A stretch of DNA of 56,443 nucleotides from an uncultured Porphyromonas sp. (GTDB lineage Bacteria > Bacteroidota > Bacteroidia > Bacteroidales > Porphyromonadaceae): NCBI RefSeq assembly GCF_902489635.1, contig NZ_CABUAN010000011.1:1-56443 (forward strand), written 5' to 3'. Each line of letters starts with the position of its first letter. The first letter of the stretch is position 1. This document shows positions 1 to 8,064 of this stretch, in pieces. Below the pieces are notes generated by a model, which was not told the DNA's origin, did no database searches, and saw only the letters and a program-made list of their open reading frames with translations. A program made the translations under genes and the position numbers.

Positions 1-200
1 GTGGGCGTCAAACAATTCCTCCGAAGTTTCATTTGATTCCTCCGAAGAATTTTTTATTCCCCACGTGGAAAATAAAAATTCTCCACCTGGATATTTCGAA
101 ATATCCACGTGGAAATCAGTTTTCCCCTACATGGCTTCGTTTCGATATGCAGTTGGATGTAAATTATTGTAGCTGGCCGGCGTTGAATTTCCCCAGTCAG
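1..200. repeat. Left-end partial copy of the dispersed R element, with 22-bp palindrome array
   Basis: Bases 1-200 match 29163-29357 closely. They hold five palindromic units: two of type TTCCTCCGAA centred near 20 and 41, then CCACGTGG at 61-68, CCACCTGG at 83-90 and CCACGTGG at 105-112. Centre spacings are 21, 23, 22 and 22 bp. The window starts inside the element, and its 5' part is missing here. It lies just upstream of the promoter of the methyltransferase gene. Confidence 0.85.
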
Positions 201-212
201 GGCGGAGGCATT

Positions 213-243
213 TTGCTCGTAAGGGGGCGTTGTCTTAACTTTG
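213..243 (+). promoter_or_regulatory. Bacteroidota-type promoter of the methyltransferase gene
   Basis: TTG at 213-215 is followed after 20 nt by TAACTTTG at 236-243. This fits the Bacteroidota consensus (-33 TTTG, -7 TAnnTTTG). Transcription would start near 250, leaving a leader of about 17 nt. Confidence 0.6.
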
Positions 244-266
244 CGCCATAAGACCATCAAGTCAAT

Positions 267-1493
267 ATGCTATCACAAGAACAGATGGAGCAAGTAGTGG
301 CTCTGAGTAGGCAGTGGGCCGACAGATCGCCTGATAGGATACTCTTCGAGCGGAGTGAGCTGGAGCCTGAGCTCAAGCGACAGATCGCCCTACAGGTCGC
401 TCTGCTGCCTAAGATGCAGCGTAAGATGCCACGCTTTGCCGAGAGCGGTGGGTATATACCACATCGAGTCAACTTCGAGCAGAGCAGTAGCGAACTGACA
501 GCCCGCTACAAGCAGCAATTGATAGCACCTCAAGAGCATATTCTAGACATGACTGGTGGCCTAGGCATCGACGCACTAGCGATGGCCTCTGTGTCAGAGC
601 TGAGCGTCATCTACGAGATAGACCAGACGATGGCAGATGCCTTGACCTATAATCTGCACAAGATTTTGCCACAGGGTCCTGTCATGGTACACTGCGGGGA
701 CGCACTGGTAGCGATGGAGTGTGCTACACTTGAGGGGATCACACTCGTCTATGCAGATCCGGCTCGCCGAGATATGGAGGACCCTAATCGCCGTCTCATT
801 AGTATGGATGAGTATAGTCCATCACCGCTACAGATTATGAGTCGGCTACAGGAGCTGGGCTATCAGGGACGACTGCTCCTCAAGTTGTCGCCGATGCTAG
901 ATATACAGTGGATATTAGAGCAGCTCCCGCAGGTCTGTGCCGTACATATAGTACAGGTGCAGGATGAGGTCAAGGAGCTACTGGTCGCTATCTCTATGCA
1001 GCGACAAGAGACTGATCCAGAGATTTATCTAGCTGTCGTGGATCGCCTGGGGCAGGTGAGCCGTTGGAGCTTCCCGTACCACAGGTTGTCGTCAGTGCGT
1101 ACAGCTTATGCGACTAAGGTCGAGGAGTATATACACATTCCACAGCCACTCCTGATGAAGAGCGGTGCCTTTCACCTCATCGCTGAGGAGCAGTCGCTCA
1201 CCTTACTCGGTCCCAATAGTCACATCTACACCTCAGCAAAGGCCTCTCCTAGTCCGCTCTACAAGAGTTATAAGCTCATAGAGGAGATCGACTACAGCAA
1301 GTCGACCCTTAGAGGTAAGGAACTACAGGCTCTCCGCCAGCGCTATCCAGCACTGACCATCATGTCTCGGCACTTTCCTCTGACTGCTCAGCAGCTCAAG
1401 CAGACGCTTAAGACCAATGAGAGCGATGCCTACTATCTGCTCGCTACGACTATGGGAGAGCGTGCACGTAAGCTTCTGATCCTAACCTCATGA
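267..1493 (+). CDS. THUMP-like class I SAM-dependent methyltransferase
   Basis: A 408-residue protein with a class I methyltransferase core. The SAM-binding glycine loop DMTGGLGID lies at residues 94-102, and a DPARRD motif at about 164-169 sits where the catalytic or substrate loop is expected. The C-terminal part (about 310-408) matches what I know as the THUMP-like domain of Bacteroidota proteins, which suggests RNA, perhaps tRNA, as substrate. The methylated base is not known from sequence. It is a single-gene unit with its own promoter at 213-243; the downstream tRNA-Cys is on the other strand. Family assignment is from memory of related proteins; RNA specificity is inference. Confidence 0.8.
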   Translation: MLSQEQMEQVVALSRQWADRSPDRILFERSELEPELKRQIALQVALLPKMQRKMPRFAESGGYIPHRVNFEQSSSELTARYKQQLIAPQEHILDMTGGLGIDALAMASVSELSVIYEIDQTMADALTYNLHKILPQGPVMVHCGDALVAMECATLEGITLVYADPARRDMEDPNRRLISMDEYSPSPLQIMSRLQELGYQGRLLLKLSPMLDIQWILEQLPQVCAVHIVQVQDEVKELLVAISMQRQETDPEIYLAVVDRLGQVSRWSFPYHRLSSVRTAYATKVEEYIHIPQPLLMKSGAFHLIAEEQSLTLLGPNSHIYTSAKASPSPLYKSYKLIEEIDYSKSTLRGKELQALRQRYPALTIMSRHFPLTAQQLKQTLKTNESDAYYLLATTMGERARKLLILTS

Positions 1494-1561
1494 AAAAAGA
1501 AATCCCTCCACAAATCACTTGCAGAGGGATTTTTACAAAGAAATGAAATCATCTTCATTGA

Positions 1562-1635
1562 TGGAGGTTCGTGGCGGATTTGAACCGCCGTACACGGTTT
1601 TGCAGACCGTTGCCTAACCACTCGGCCAACGAACC
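1562..1635 (-). tRNA. tRNA-Cys (anticodon GCA)
   Basis: Read on the minus strand, the sequence folds into a full cloverleaf. The 7-bp acceptor stem is GGTTCGT/ACGAACC, the anticodon stem is ACGGT/ACCGT around loop CTGCAAA (anticodon GCA), and the T stem is GGCGG/CCGCC with loop TTCGAAT. The discriminator base is U73, the usual identity element of tRNA-Cys. The 3' CCA is encoded (1562-1564). Confidence 0.97.
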
Positions 1636-1657
1636 ATTGCTTGGCTGATTGCGACTA

Positions 1658-1688
1658 CAAAGGTACGACAATTTTTTGACAAACCAAA
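1658..1688 (-). promoter_or_regulatory. Promoter of tRNA-Cys
   Basis: On the minus strand TTTG (1688-1685) is followed after 19 nt by TACCTTTG (1665-1658). Transcription would begin about 15-20 nt before the mature tRNA. Confidence 0.6.
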
Positions 1689-1787
1689 TACTTCCTCGTC
1701 TTAAGTATGTTTATTGGTCGGAAGCAGACTGAAATCTCCACGTCACGTGGCGGTTGGCGTTTCATACGGAAGCATCGAGAGGTTGTC

Positions 1788-1823
1788 CTTAGATTAAACG
1801 AAAAAGTCCTATTCGTCTCTAAG
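1788..1823 (+). other. Leader hairpin upstream of the efflux operon
   Basis: CTTAGA (1788-1793) and ACGAA (1798-1802) pair with TTCGT (1812-1816) and TCTAAG (1818-1823) around a small internal loop. It lies 70 nt upstream of the TolC start. No promoter box is clear in 1640-1894, so whether it is in the mRNA is unknown. Confidence 0.35.
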
Positions 1824-1894
1824 TTGGTATTCTTGAAGGACCCGACTCGGGCGTTCTAGCTCTGAAAGGGGGGTCGCTATACACCTTATTATAT

Positions 1895-3346
1895 ATGAGA
1901 CAACAGACACATCTCATCTCTGGGTGGCGCTATGTGATGCTACCATACTTATTCTTGCTTACGCTGACGCTCTCGGCGCAGCAACCTGATACGCTCGTGC
2001 TGACACTAGACGAGAGCATCGCTCTCGGGCTGGAGCGGAGCCCCATGGTGCTGGGCAAGGACGTGGCTCTGGTCAACCAAATGTATGCCGAGCGGGAGGC
2101 GCAGAGTGCTCTCTACCCGCAGCTGTCGCTCTCGGGCAACTACGGCTACACGCTCAAGAAGCAGCGCATCTACTTCGACGGGATGCCCGGTATGGGCGCT
2201 ATGCCAGGTATGGAAAACGGTATCGAGGTGGGACGTACACACAATATACAGCTGGGGCTACAAGCTGGTATGCCACTCGTCAATGCGACGCTCTGGAAGG
2301 CGTTGCAGATCAATCGCACACAAGTTGACCTGGCACTACAGCAGGCTACGCAGTCTCGTCAGGAGTTGGTCGGGCAGATCAAGAAAGCCTTCTACACGGT
2401 GCTCCTCGCACAGGAGTCTTGTGAGACATTGCAGCAAAGCATGCGCAATGCGGAGCTGAACCTCGAGCGCGTCACGCAGCGGTACGAAGCTGGGCTCGTG
2501 GCGGAGTACGACAAGATGCGTGCTGAGGTACAGTACGCCAATATCAAGCCCTCAGTACTGCAAGCAGAGCAGGGCGTTGACCTAGCCTATATGCAGTTGG
2601 CGGTACTCCTAGGACTAGACCCTCACACAGGTCTGCGACTGGTGGGGCACCTCGAGGACTACCAAGCCGAGAGCCAGAGACTCATAGCGCAGGTGCCAAC
2701 GACCGACTCGCTATGGCTTACGACCAATCCGACTATGCGAGCACTAGAGCTACAGCAGCAGATAGCGGACGAGAGTATCAAGCTCTCCAAGCTGAGCTGG
2801 GTGCCTTCGATTTCGTTGGGTGCAAACTACAATTACAACTTCTCGTCAAACGACTTTGACCTCTCGAAGAGTCGTCTCTGGGTTCCCTTTTCAGTCGTGA
2901 GCCTACAGTTTCAATTTCCACTCTTCACAGGGCTGAAAAACTACTACACGACGCGACAAGCTAAGGGGCGGGCTTTGCTCCTGAAGCTACAGCGACAAGA
3001 TGCTGAGCGGTCACTCACGCTCGGTATGCAGAGCCAGCGAGACAAAGCACGTAAGGCGCAGGAGCAGTACAGCACAGCGACACAGATACAGGCGACAGCC
3101 GAGCGGGGCTACACCATCGCACAGCGTATGTACGACAAGGGCATGGGTACGCTCCTAGAGGTGAACGATGCCGAGCTGGCACTACTACAAGCTCGTCTCA
3201 ACCAGACACAAGCACTCTACGACTACCTCATAGCGGGTGTAGAGATAGAGCAACTCATTGCCCCCGAGACACCGCTCTCCTCCGATCCAAGCAATGATTA
3301 CGAGGAGCGTCTCAACTCGATCAAACGAATGACACGATACTTCTAA
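1895..3346 (+). CDS. TolC-family outer-membrane efflux protein
   Basis: A 483-residue outer-membrane channel protein of the OEP/TolC family. A signal peptide covers roughly residues 1-28 and ends at about LTLSAQQ. Two long helical OEP repeats follow, about 35-240 and 260-455, rich in Ala, Gln and Leu as in TolC coiled coils. An N-terminal insertion with repeated Gly-Met (about 95-110, PGMGAMPGMENG) is unusual and may line a loop. It is the first gene of an efflux operon and lies 36 nt before the membrane fusion protein. It would form the trimeric exit duct for the RND pump encoded downstream. Substrates cannot be read from sequence. Confidence 0.93.
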   Translation: MRQQTHLISGWRYVMLPYLFLLTLTLSAQQPDTLVLTLDESIALGLERSPMVLGKDVALVNQMYAEREAQSALYPQLSLSGNYGYTLKKQRIYFDGMPGMGAMPGMENGIEVGRTHNIQLGLQAGMPLVNATLWKALQINRTQVDLALQQATQSRQELVGQIKKAFYTVLLAQESCETLQQSMRNAELNLERVTQRYEAGLVAEYDKMRAEVQYANIKPSVLQAEQGVDLAYMQLAVLLGLDPHTGLRLVGHLEDYQAESQRLIAQVPTTDSLWLTTNPTMRALELQQQIADESIKLSKLSWVPSISLGANYNYNFSSNDFDLSKSRLWVPFSVVSLQFQFPLFTGLKNYYTTRQAKGRALLLKLQRQDAERSLTLGMQSQRDKARKAQEQYSTATQIQATAERGYTIAQRMYDKGMGTLLEVNDAELALLQARLNQTQALYDYLIAGVEIEQLIAPETPLSSDPSNDYEERLNSIKRMTRYF

Positions 3347-3382
3347 CGCCATATATCCTAATTAAGCCAAAAACAATATCCT

Positions 3383-4435
3383 ATGTTTCTCTCTATACGT
3401 ACACTTGCTCCGATAGCACTGAGCCTAGCACTCGTCTCTCTCACCAGTTGTCAGTCGGCGAGCAAGGAGGGCAAGACGACCTTTTCGCACACGATCGACT
3501 CGACAGACATCAAGCATGTGGAGGTGGCGACCGTCTCAGTGCAGACACTCCCAGACCTACAAGAGTACACCAGCACGGTCGAGGCTAAGGTGACTAATCA
3601 GATAGCTCCGCAGATGGCCTCCCGCATCAAGCGCATCTATGTAGAGGTGGGGCAGCAGGTCTCTCGTGGGCAACTCCTCGCTGAGATGGACCACAGCCAG
3701 CTGGAGCAGGCGCGTCTGCAGCTCGAGGAGCGCAAGAGCGCACTGGCTCGTATAGACGAACTATACAAGATAGGCGGTATCTCGCAGTCGGACTGGGAGG
3801 CAACGCAGCGAGCCCTCACACTGGCTCAGACGAGCTACAATAATATAAGGGAGAATACACAGCTTCGTAGCCCTATCTCAGGGGTGGTCACAGCGCGCAA
3901 CTACGATGCGGGCGATATGATGTCGCCGCAGATGCCTCTGCTCGTTGTGGAGCAGATCAACCCAGTGGTGCTACGGATCAATCCCTCGGAGCGTTACTAC
4001 GGGCAAATGACCAAAGGGATGCCGGTGACGATTACTTCGGAGTCCCTGCCTGACGAGACTTTTGCCGGTAAGATTTCGCTGAAGTATCCGACGATCAATC
4101 CACAGACTCACACCTTTACGATGGAAGTCGAGGCGACCAATCCTGAGCGCAAGCTGGTGCCTGGACAGTACGCTCGCATCTCGATCAATCTAGGCGACAA
4201 GGAGTATACGGTCGTCCCCACAGAGAGCATCGTCAAGCAGATAGGCAGCGCTGAGCAGTGCGTCTATATCGTACGAGACGGCATCGCCCATCGGCAGGTA
4301 GTTGTCGTAGAGCGTACCATCGGCAAGTACACAGCGATCCGTGAGGGCGTCTCCTCAGGCGATGTCGTAGTCACGACTGGAGCCAGCATCCTATCCGATC
4401 AGATGCCTGTACAGATTTCGCAGGCTCAGAAGTAA
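3383..4435 (+). CDS. RND efflux periplasmic adaptor (membrane fusion protein)
   Basis: A 350-residue lipoprotein. The lipobox LTSC puts the lipidated Cys at residue 23. The order is typical of HlyD/AcrA adaptors: a lipoyl half-motif near residue 70 (VEVGQQVSRGQ), a helical hairpin at about 95-135, the second lipoyl half with LRSPISGVV at about 145, then beta-barrel and membrane-proximal domains. It would bridge the inner-membrane permease and TolC. Its stop lies 34 nt before the permease start. Length is normal for the family. Confidence 0.93.
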   Translation: MFLSIRTLAPIALSLALVSLTSCQSASKEGKTTFSHTIDSTDIKHVEVATVSVQTLPDLQEYTSTVEAKVTNQIAPQMASRIKRIYVEVGQQVSRGQLLAEMDHSQLEQARLQLEERKSALARIDELYKIGGISQSDWEATQRALTLAQTSYNNIRENTQLRSPISGVVTARNYDAGDMMSPQMPLLVVEQINPVVLRINPSERYYGQMTKGMPVTITSESLPDETFAGKISLKYPTINPQTHTFTMEVEATNPERKLVPGQYARISINLGDKEYTVVPTESIVKQIGSAEQCVYIVRDGIAHRQVVVVERTIGKYTAIREGVSSGDVVVTTGASILSDQMPVQISQAQK

Positions 4436-4469
4436 TCTCTCCCAACACACAGATCCTCGCCTTTAGCTT

Positions 4470-7400
4470 ATGAGTCTTTATCAATCAGCCGTACGTCGTC
4501 CTGTCACCACGATCATGATCTTCGTCGGGGTGGTCGTCTTGGGTCTTTTTGCCTTGACACGCCTGCCGATAGATCTCCTGCCCGATATGCAGATCAATCG
4601 GGTCATGGTCGTCACTTCTTACTCGGGAGCCGCTCCTGAAGAGGTGGAGAACAACATTACCAAGCCCATCCAAAACGTCCTCAACGGTATCAACGGAGTC
4701 AAGCACATTACATCGCAAAGCAAGGAAAATGTCTCTGTCGTCACGCTGGAGCTCAGAGAGGGACTGGACATAGAGAATGCGATCAACGATACCCGCGACA
4801 AGATCAGTGCTATCGCGGAGGCACTCCCCGACGGGGCTGGCACGCCAAACATTATCAAGTTTGGCATGGATGACATCCCTATCCTCATGCTCTCGATCAA
4901 GTCGGACGCTAGCTCCAAGTCGCTCTACAAAATCCTAAATGATCAGTTGATAACCCCTCTAGGACGCATTGACGGGGTGGGGGGTGTCAACCTACTAGGT
5001 GCTAGACAACGACAGATCAACGTCTACTGCGACCCGCACAAGCTCGAGAGCTACGGCATCACGGTCAGTGATGTGAGCAACCTCATTGCGGTCGCAAACC
5101 GCAACATCTCGGCTGGGTCGATGAACCTAGAAACGAGTAAAATCTCCCTCCGAGCTATCGGTGAGATCGTTGATCCGAAGCAGTTAGAGGAGCTCCCCAT
5201 AACGAGCTTCGCTGGCCGGACCATCTATCTGCGAGACGTGGCGAGCATCGTAGATGGCGATCCTGAGCAGCAAACGCTCGCCTATGTGGACAACCAGAGG
5301 GGCGCGATGCTCATGTTGATGAAGCAATCGGGTGCCAACACGGTTCAGGTGAATAAGCGTGTCCTCAAGGCGCTCCCGCAGATTGTTAAGAACCTCCCCA
5401 CGGACATTAAGATAGAGGTGATTATGGATCAGAGCGACTTCATCGTGCGCTCGATCAATAGTCTGAGCTCGACGATCGGCATCACCTTCTGCGTCGTGAT
5501 GCTCATCGTGCTACTCTTCCTGGGCCGATGGCGCGCCACCTTTATCATCGTTCTGACGATCCCGATATCGCTGCTCTCGGCCTTCATATACCTACTGCTG
5601 ACGGGTAATTCGCTCAACATCATCTCGCTCAGTTCGCTCTCCATAGCCATCGGTATGGTGGTGGACGATGCGATCGTGGTACTAGAAAACATTACCAACC
5701 ACATCGAGCGGGGAAGCTATCCGAAGCAAGCTGCCGTCCATGCGACCAACGAGGTGGCACTCTCAGTCATCGCCTCTACGCTAACGATGCTGGCGGTCTT
5801 CCTCCCGATGGTGATGATGCAGGGCATGGCGGGACTACTCTTCCGTCAGCTCGGCTGGATCGTCAGTATCGTGATGATCGTCTCAACCATCTGTGCACTC
5901 GCCCTGACACCTACGCTCTGTGCCCACATGCTCCGAGCTAATCGTCAGCGCCAGGAGGGAAAAGTATCCCAAAAGATTCTACGCCCCTTCAACGACTTCA
6001 TCCAGCGACTGACGGTACTCTACCAGCGCACGCTCGCCTGGGTGCTACGACACAAGTGGCTCACGGTAGGCTTGTCCGTAGGCATCTTCGCACTATCGCT
6101 CACGCTGGGCTCGCTGGTTAAGACCGAGTTCATGCCGCAGGGAGACGGTGGCTATATATTTGTCAAAGCGTACTACCCTGTAGGCACTACCATAGACCGC
6201 CCGCTCGCTGAGGGCCATCGCCTCACCGAGGAGTGGCACAAGAAGTACCCCGAGATAGAGATGCTCCAGTTCTCCACGGGTCAAGCTGATGCGTTCCAGT
6301 CTGGCGCTTCGACGCTAGCTCAGGACAATGCGGATAATCTTCTCTCCTTCAATATCAAGCTGGTCGATGCCTCCGAGCGAAAGCGTTCCTCTAAGGAGGT
6401 TGCTGCCGAGATGCGTCGTGATCTGAGTGCCACGCCTGGTATCAAGCAGTACAACGTCTCCATTCAGACAGGTGGCGGGGGACAGCAAAGCACTGTCAAT
6501 GTTGATATCTATGGACACGATTTTGCCGTCACCGATCAGATCTCCAAAGCGTTTATGGCGGAGATTAGGAAGTCGCCAGCTTGTGCTCAGGCACTGAGCA
6601 ATCGCGACGAGTTTATGCCTGAGTACCAGGTCATCTTCGACCCGCAGCGTCTCGCTGAGCATGGCTTGACCAATAGTATGGTAGCGAGCTATCTGCGCAA
6701 CAGCATTTATGGAGCCACCGCCTCCTTCTATCGTGAGGATGGGCAGGAGTATGAGATCCGTGTGCGACTAGCTCCCGAGTTCAGACGCTCGCTAGACGAT
6801 GTGGCGCAGACACTCGTACGCACCCCGCAGGGAACGAGTGTACGACTAGGCGAACTGGGCAAAGTCGTGGAGCACTTTGCGCCTCCCGCCATTTACCAGA
6901 AAGACCGCTCTCGTGTCGTCACCATTGCCCTCACGCCAGCACCTAAGGCTGCGCTCTCAGACCTCGTCCGCACCGCTCAGAAGACCCTCGACGGGATGGA
7001 TATGCCCGAGGGCGTGAGCTACGAGATCACAGGAGCTTTCGAGCAGCAGCAAGAGGCTTTTGCAGACTTAGGGACGCTCCTGCTGCTCATTGTCTTCCTA
7101 GTCTTCATCGTTATGGCTGCGGAGTTTGAGAGTTTGGCCTCCCCGTTTGTCATTATGTTTTCCGTGCCCTTTGCCTTTACGGGCGTCATCATCGGTTTGC
7201 TCGTGACGGGTGTCCCCCTGAGTATCATTGCCTTCATTGGAGCGATCATGCTCGTCGGTATCGTGGTGAAGAATGGTATCGTCCTGATCGACTACACCAT
7301 ACTCAATCGTGAGCGTGGCATGTCCGTACGCACTGCGCTGCTCCATGCGGGAGCGTCGCGTCTGCGTCCTGTGCTGATGACGACGCTCACGACCGTCTTC

Positions 7401-7589
7401 GGTATGGTCCCGATGGCTATCGGCATCGGGCAGGGTAGCGAGATGTGGCAGCCGATGGGTGTCACGGTAGCCTTCGGACTGACCATCTCAACGCTGGTCA
7501 CGCTCCTCCTGATCCCCTGTATCTATGCGCTGGTCTCTCGCCGTCAGATAAGGCGTCGGCGTAAGAAAAGTCTCAAAAACCACCACTAA
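4470..7589 (+). CDS. RND multidrug efflux permease (HAE1/AcrB family)
   Basis: A full-length 1039-residue inner-membrane proton antiporter. TM1 lies at about 13-30, followed by a large porter domain. TM4 carries the paired aspartates of the proton relay, D399 and D400, in GMVVDDAIVVLEN. The second half repeats the layout, with GIVVKNGIVLIDY in the TM10 region. The arginine/lysine-rich C-terminus RRRRKK faces the cytoplasm. It completes a tripartite pump with the two upstream genes. Three nucleotides separate its stop from the next gene, so they are almost certainly translated from one mRNA. Whether it exports drugs, bile-like compounds or metals is not evident. Confidence 0.95.
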   Translation: MSLYQSAVRRPVTTIMIFVGVVVLGLFALTRLPIDLLPDMQINRVMVVTSYSGAAPEEVENNITKPIQNVLNGINGVKHITSQSKENVSVVTLELREGLDIENAINDTRDKISAIAEALPDGAGTPNIIKFGMDDIPILMLSIKSDASSKSLYKILNDQLITPLGRIDGVGGVNLLGARQRQINVYCDPHKLESYGITVSDVSNLIAVANRNISAGSMNLETSKISLRAIGEIVDPKQLEELPITSFAGRTIYLRDVASIVDGDPEQQTLAYVDNQRGAMLMLMKQSGANTVQVNKRVLKALPQIVKNLPTDIKIEVIMDQSDFIVRSINSLSSTIGITFCVVMLIVLLFLGRWRATFIIVLTIPISLLSAFIYLLLTGNSLNIISLSSLSIAIGMVVDDAIVVLENITNHIERGSYPKQAAVHATNEVALSVIASTLTMLAVFLPMVMMQGMAGLLFRQLGWIVSIVMIVSTICALALTPTLCAHMLRANRQRQEGKVSQKILRPFNDFIQRLTVLYQRTLAWVLRHKWLTVGLSVGIFALSLTLGSLVKTEFMPQGDGGYIFVKAYYPVGTTIDRPLAEGHRLTEEWHKKYPEIEMLQFSTGQADAFQSGASTLAQDNADNLLSFNIKLVDASERKRSSKEVAAEMRRDLSATPGIKQYNVSIQTGGGGQQSTVNVDIYGHDFAVTDQISKAFMAEIRKSPACAQALSNRDEFMPEYQVIFDPQRLAEHGLTNSMVASYLRNSIYGATASFYREDGQEYEIRVRLAPEFRRSLDDVAQTLVRTPQGTSVRLGELGKVVEHFAPPAIYQKDRSRVVTIALTPAPKAALSDLVRTAQKTLDGMDMPEGVSYEITGAFEQQQEAFADLGTLLLLIVFLVFIVMAAEFESLASPFVIMFSVPFAFTGVIIGLLVTGVPLSIIAFIGAIMLVGIVVKNGIVLIDYTILNRERGMSVRTALLHAGASRLRPVLMTTLTTVFGMVPMAIGIGQGSEMWQPMGVTVAFGLTISTLVTLLLIPCIYALVSRRQIRRRRKKSLKNHH

Positions 7590-7592
7590 GCT

Positions 7593-7895
7593 ATGAATAG
7601 ACAAAAGGCAATCTTCATCGTCTACAACAGTGCCCTGCATGGGCTCGTACTGCGCACCCTCGAGCAGCACAATGCCAAGGGCTATACCGAGTGGAGCGAA
7701 GTCTACGGACGTGGCTCCGCAACGGGCGAACCGCATCTCGGTAGCCACGCCTGGCCGACGACCAATGGTGCTATGATGGTTATCACGGACGCTGAGCGAG
7801 CCGAGCGACTCCTCGCGGCACTGCATCAGATCGACCAAGACAATCCGAAGCAAGGGCTGAGAGCCTTCGCCTGGGAGGTCACCGACATGATCTAA
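7593..7895 (+). CDS. PG0541-family transporter-associated small protein
   Basis: A 100-residue soluble protein with no signal peptide. It starts 3 nt after the permease stop. It matches the family I know as PG0541-type transporter-associated proteins, which follow RND operons in Porphyromonas and relatives. Length and the opening QKAIFIVYNSALHG recall PII-like small ferredoxin-fold proteins, so it may sense a ligand and control the pump. That function is inference. Tight coupling to the permease is the main evidence of a joint role. A strong terminator follows. Confidence 0.75.
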   Translation: MNRQKAIFIVYNSALHGLVLRTLEQHNAKGYTEWSEVYGRGSATGEPHLGSHAWPTTNGAMMVITDAERAERLLAALHQIDQDNPKQGLRAFAWEVTDMI

Positions 7896-7918
7896 CGAAT
7901 ACAGCACTAGCACAACAG

Positions 7919-7958
7919 AAAGCGTCAGTCTCGCACGAGCGAGGCTGACGCTTTCTTC
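7919..7958 (+). terminator. Intrinsic terminator of the efflux operon
   Basis: A 14-bp stem, 7921-7934 pairing with 7939-7952 with one G-U pair and a 4-nt loop, is followed by TTTCTTC. The right arm and its tail recur at 9963-9982 beyond the LRR gene. Confidence 0.85.
7939..7958. repeat. 20-bp direct repeat, left copy, flanking the LRR gene
   Basis: Bases 7939-7958 are identical to 9963-9982, and similarity continues weakly for about 15 nt on the right. The two copies enclose about 2.0 kb holding one AT-rich gene. Confidence 0.8.
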
Positions 7959-7976
7959 ATTGTGAGGGGAGGGTGA

Positions 7977-8026
7977 TCAGCTAACTTCTGATCACTCTAT
8001 TCCCGACCAAAGCTGCTTGCAGATTT
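7977..8026 (-). terminator. Hairpins downstream of the LRR gene
   Basis: Two short perfect hairpins lie just past the LRR gene: GTGATCAG/CTGATCAC near 7977-7999 and TTGCAGA/TCTGCAA near 8013-8031. Neither has a good T-run on the minus strand, so termination is only a guess. Confidence 0.3.
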
Positions 8027-8064
8027 AGTCTGCAAACGCTCTCTTTGCTTTGACACTTACGTCT

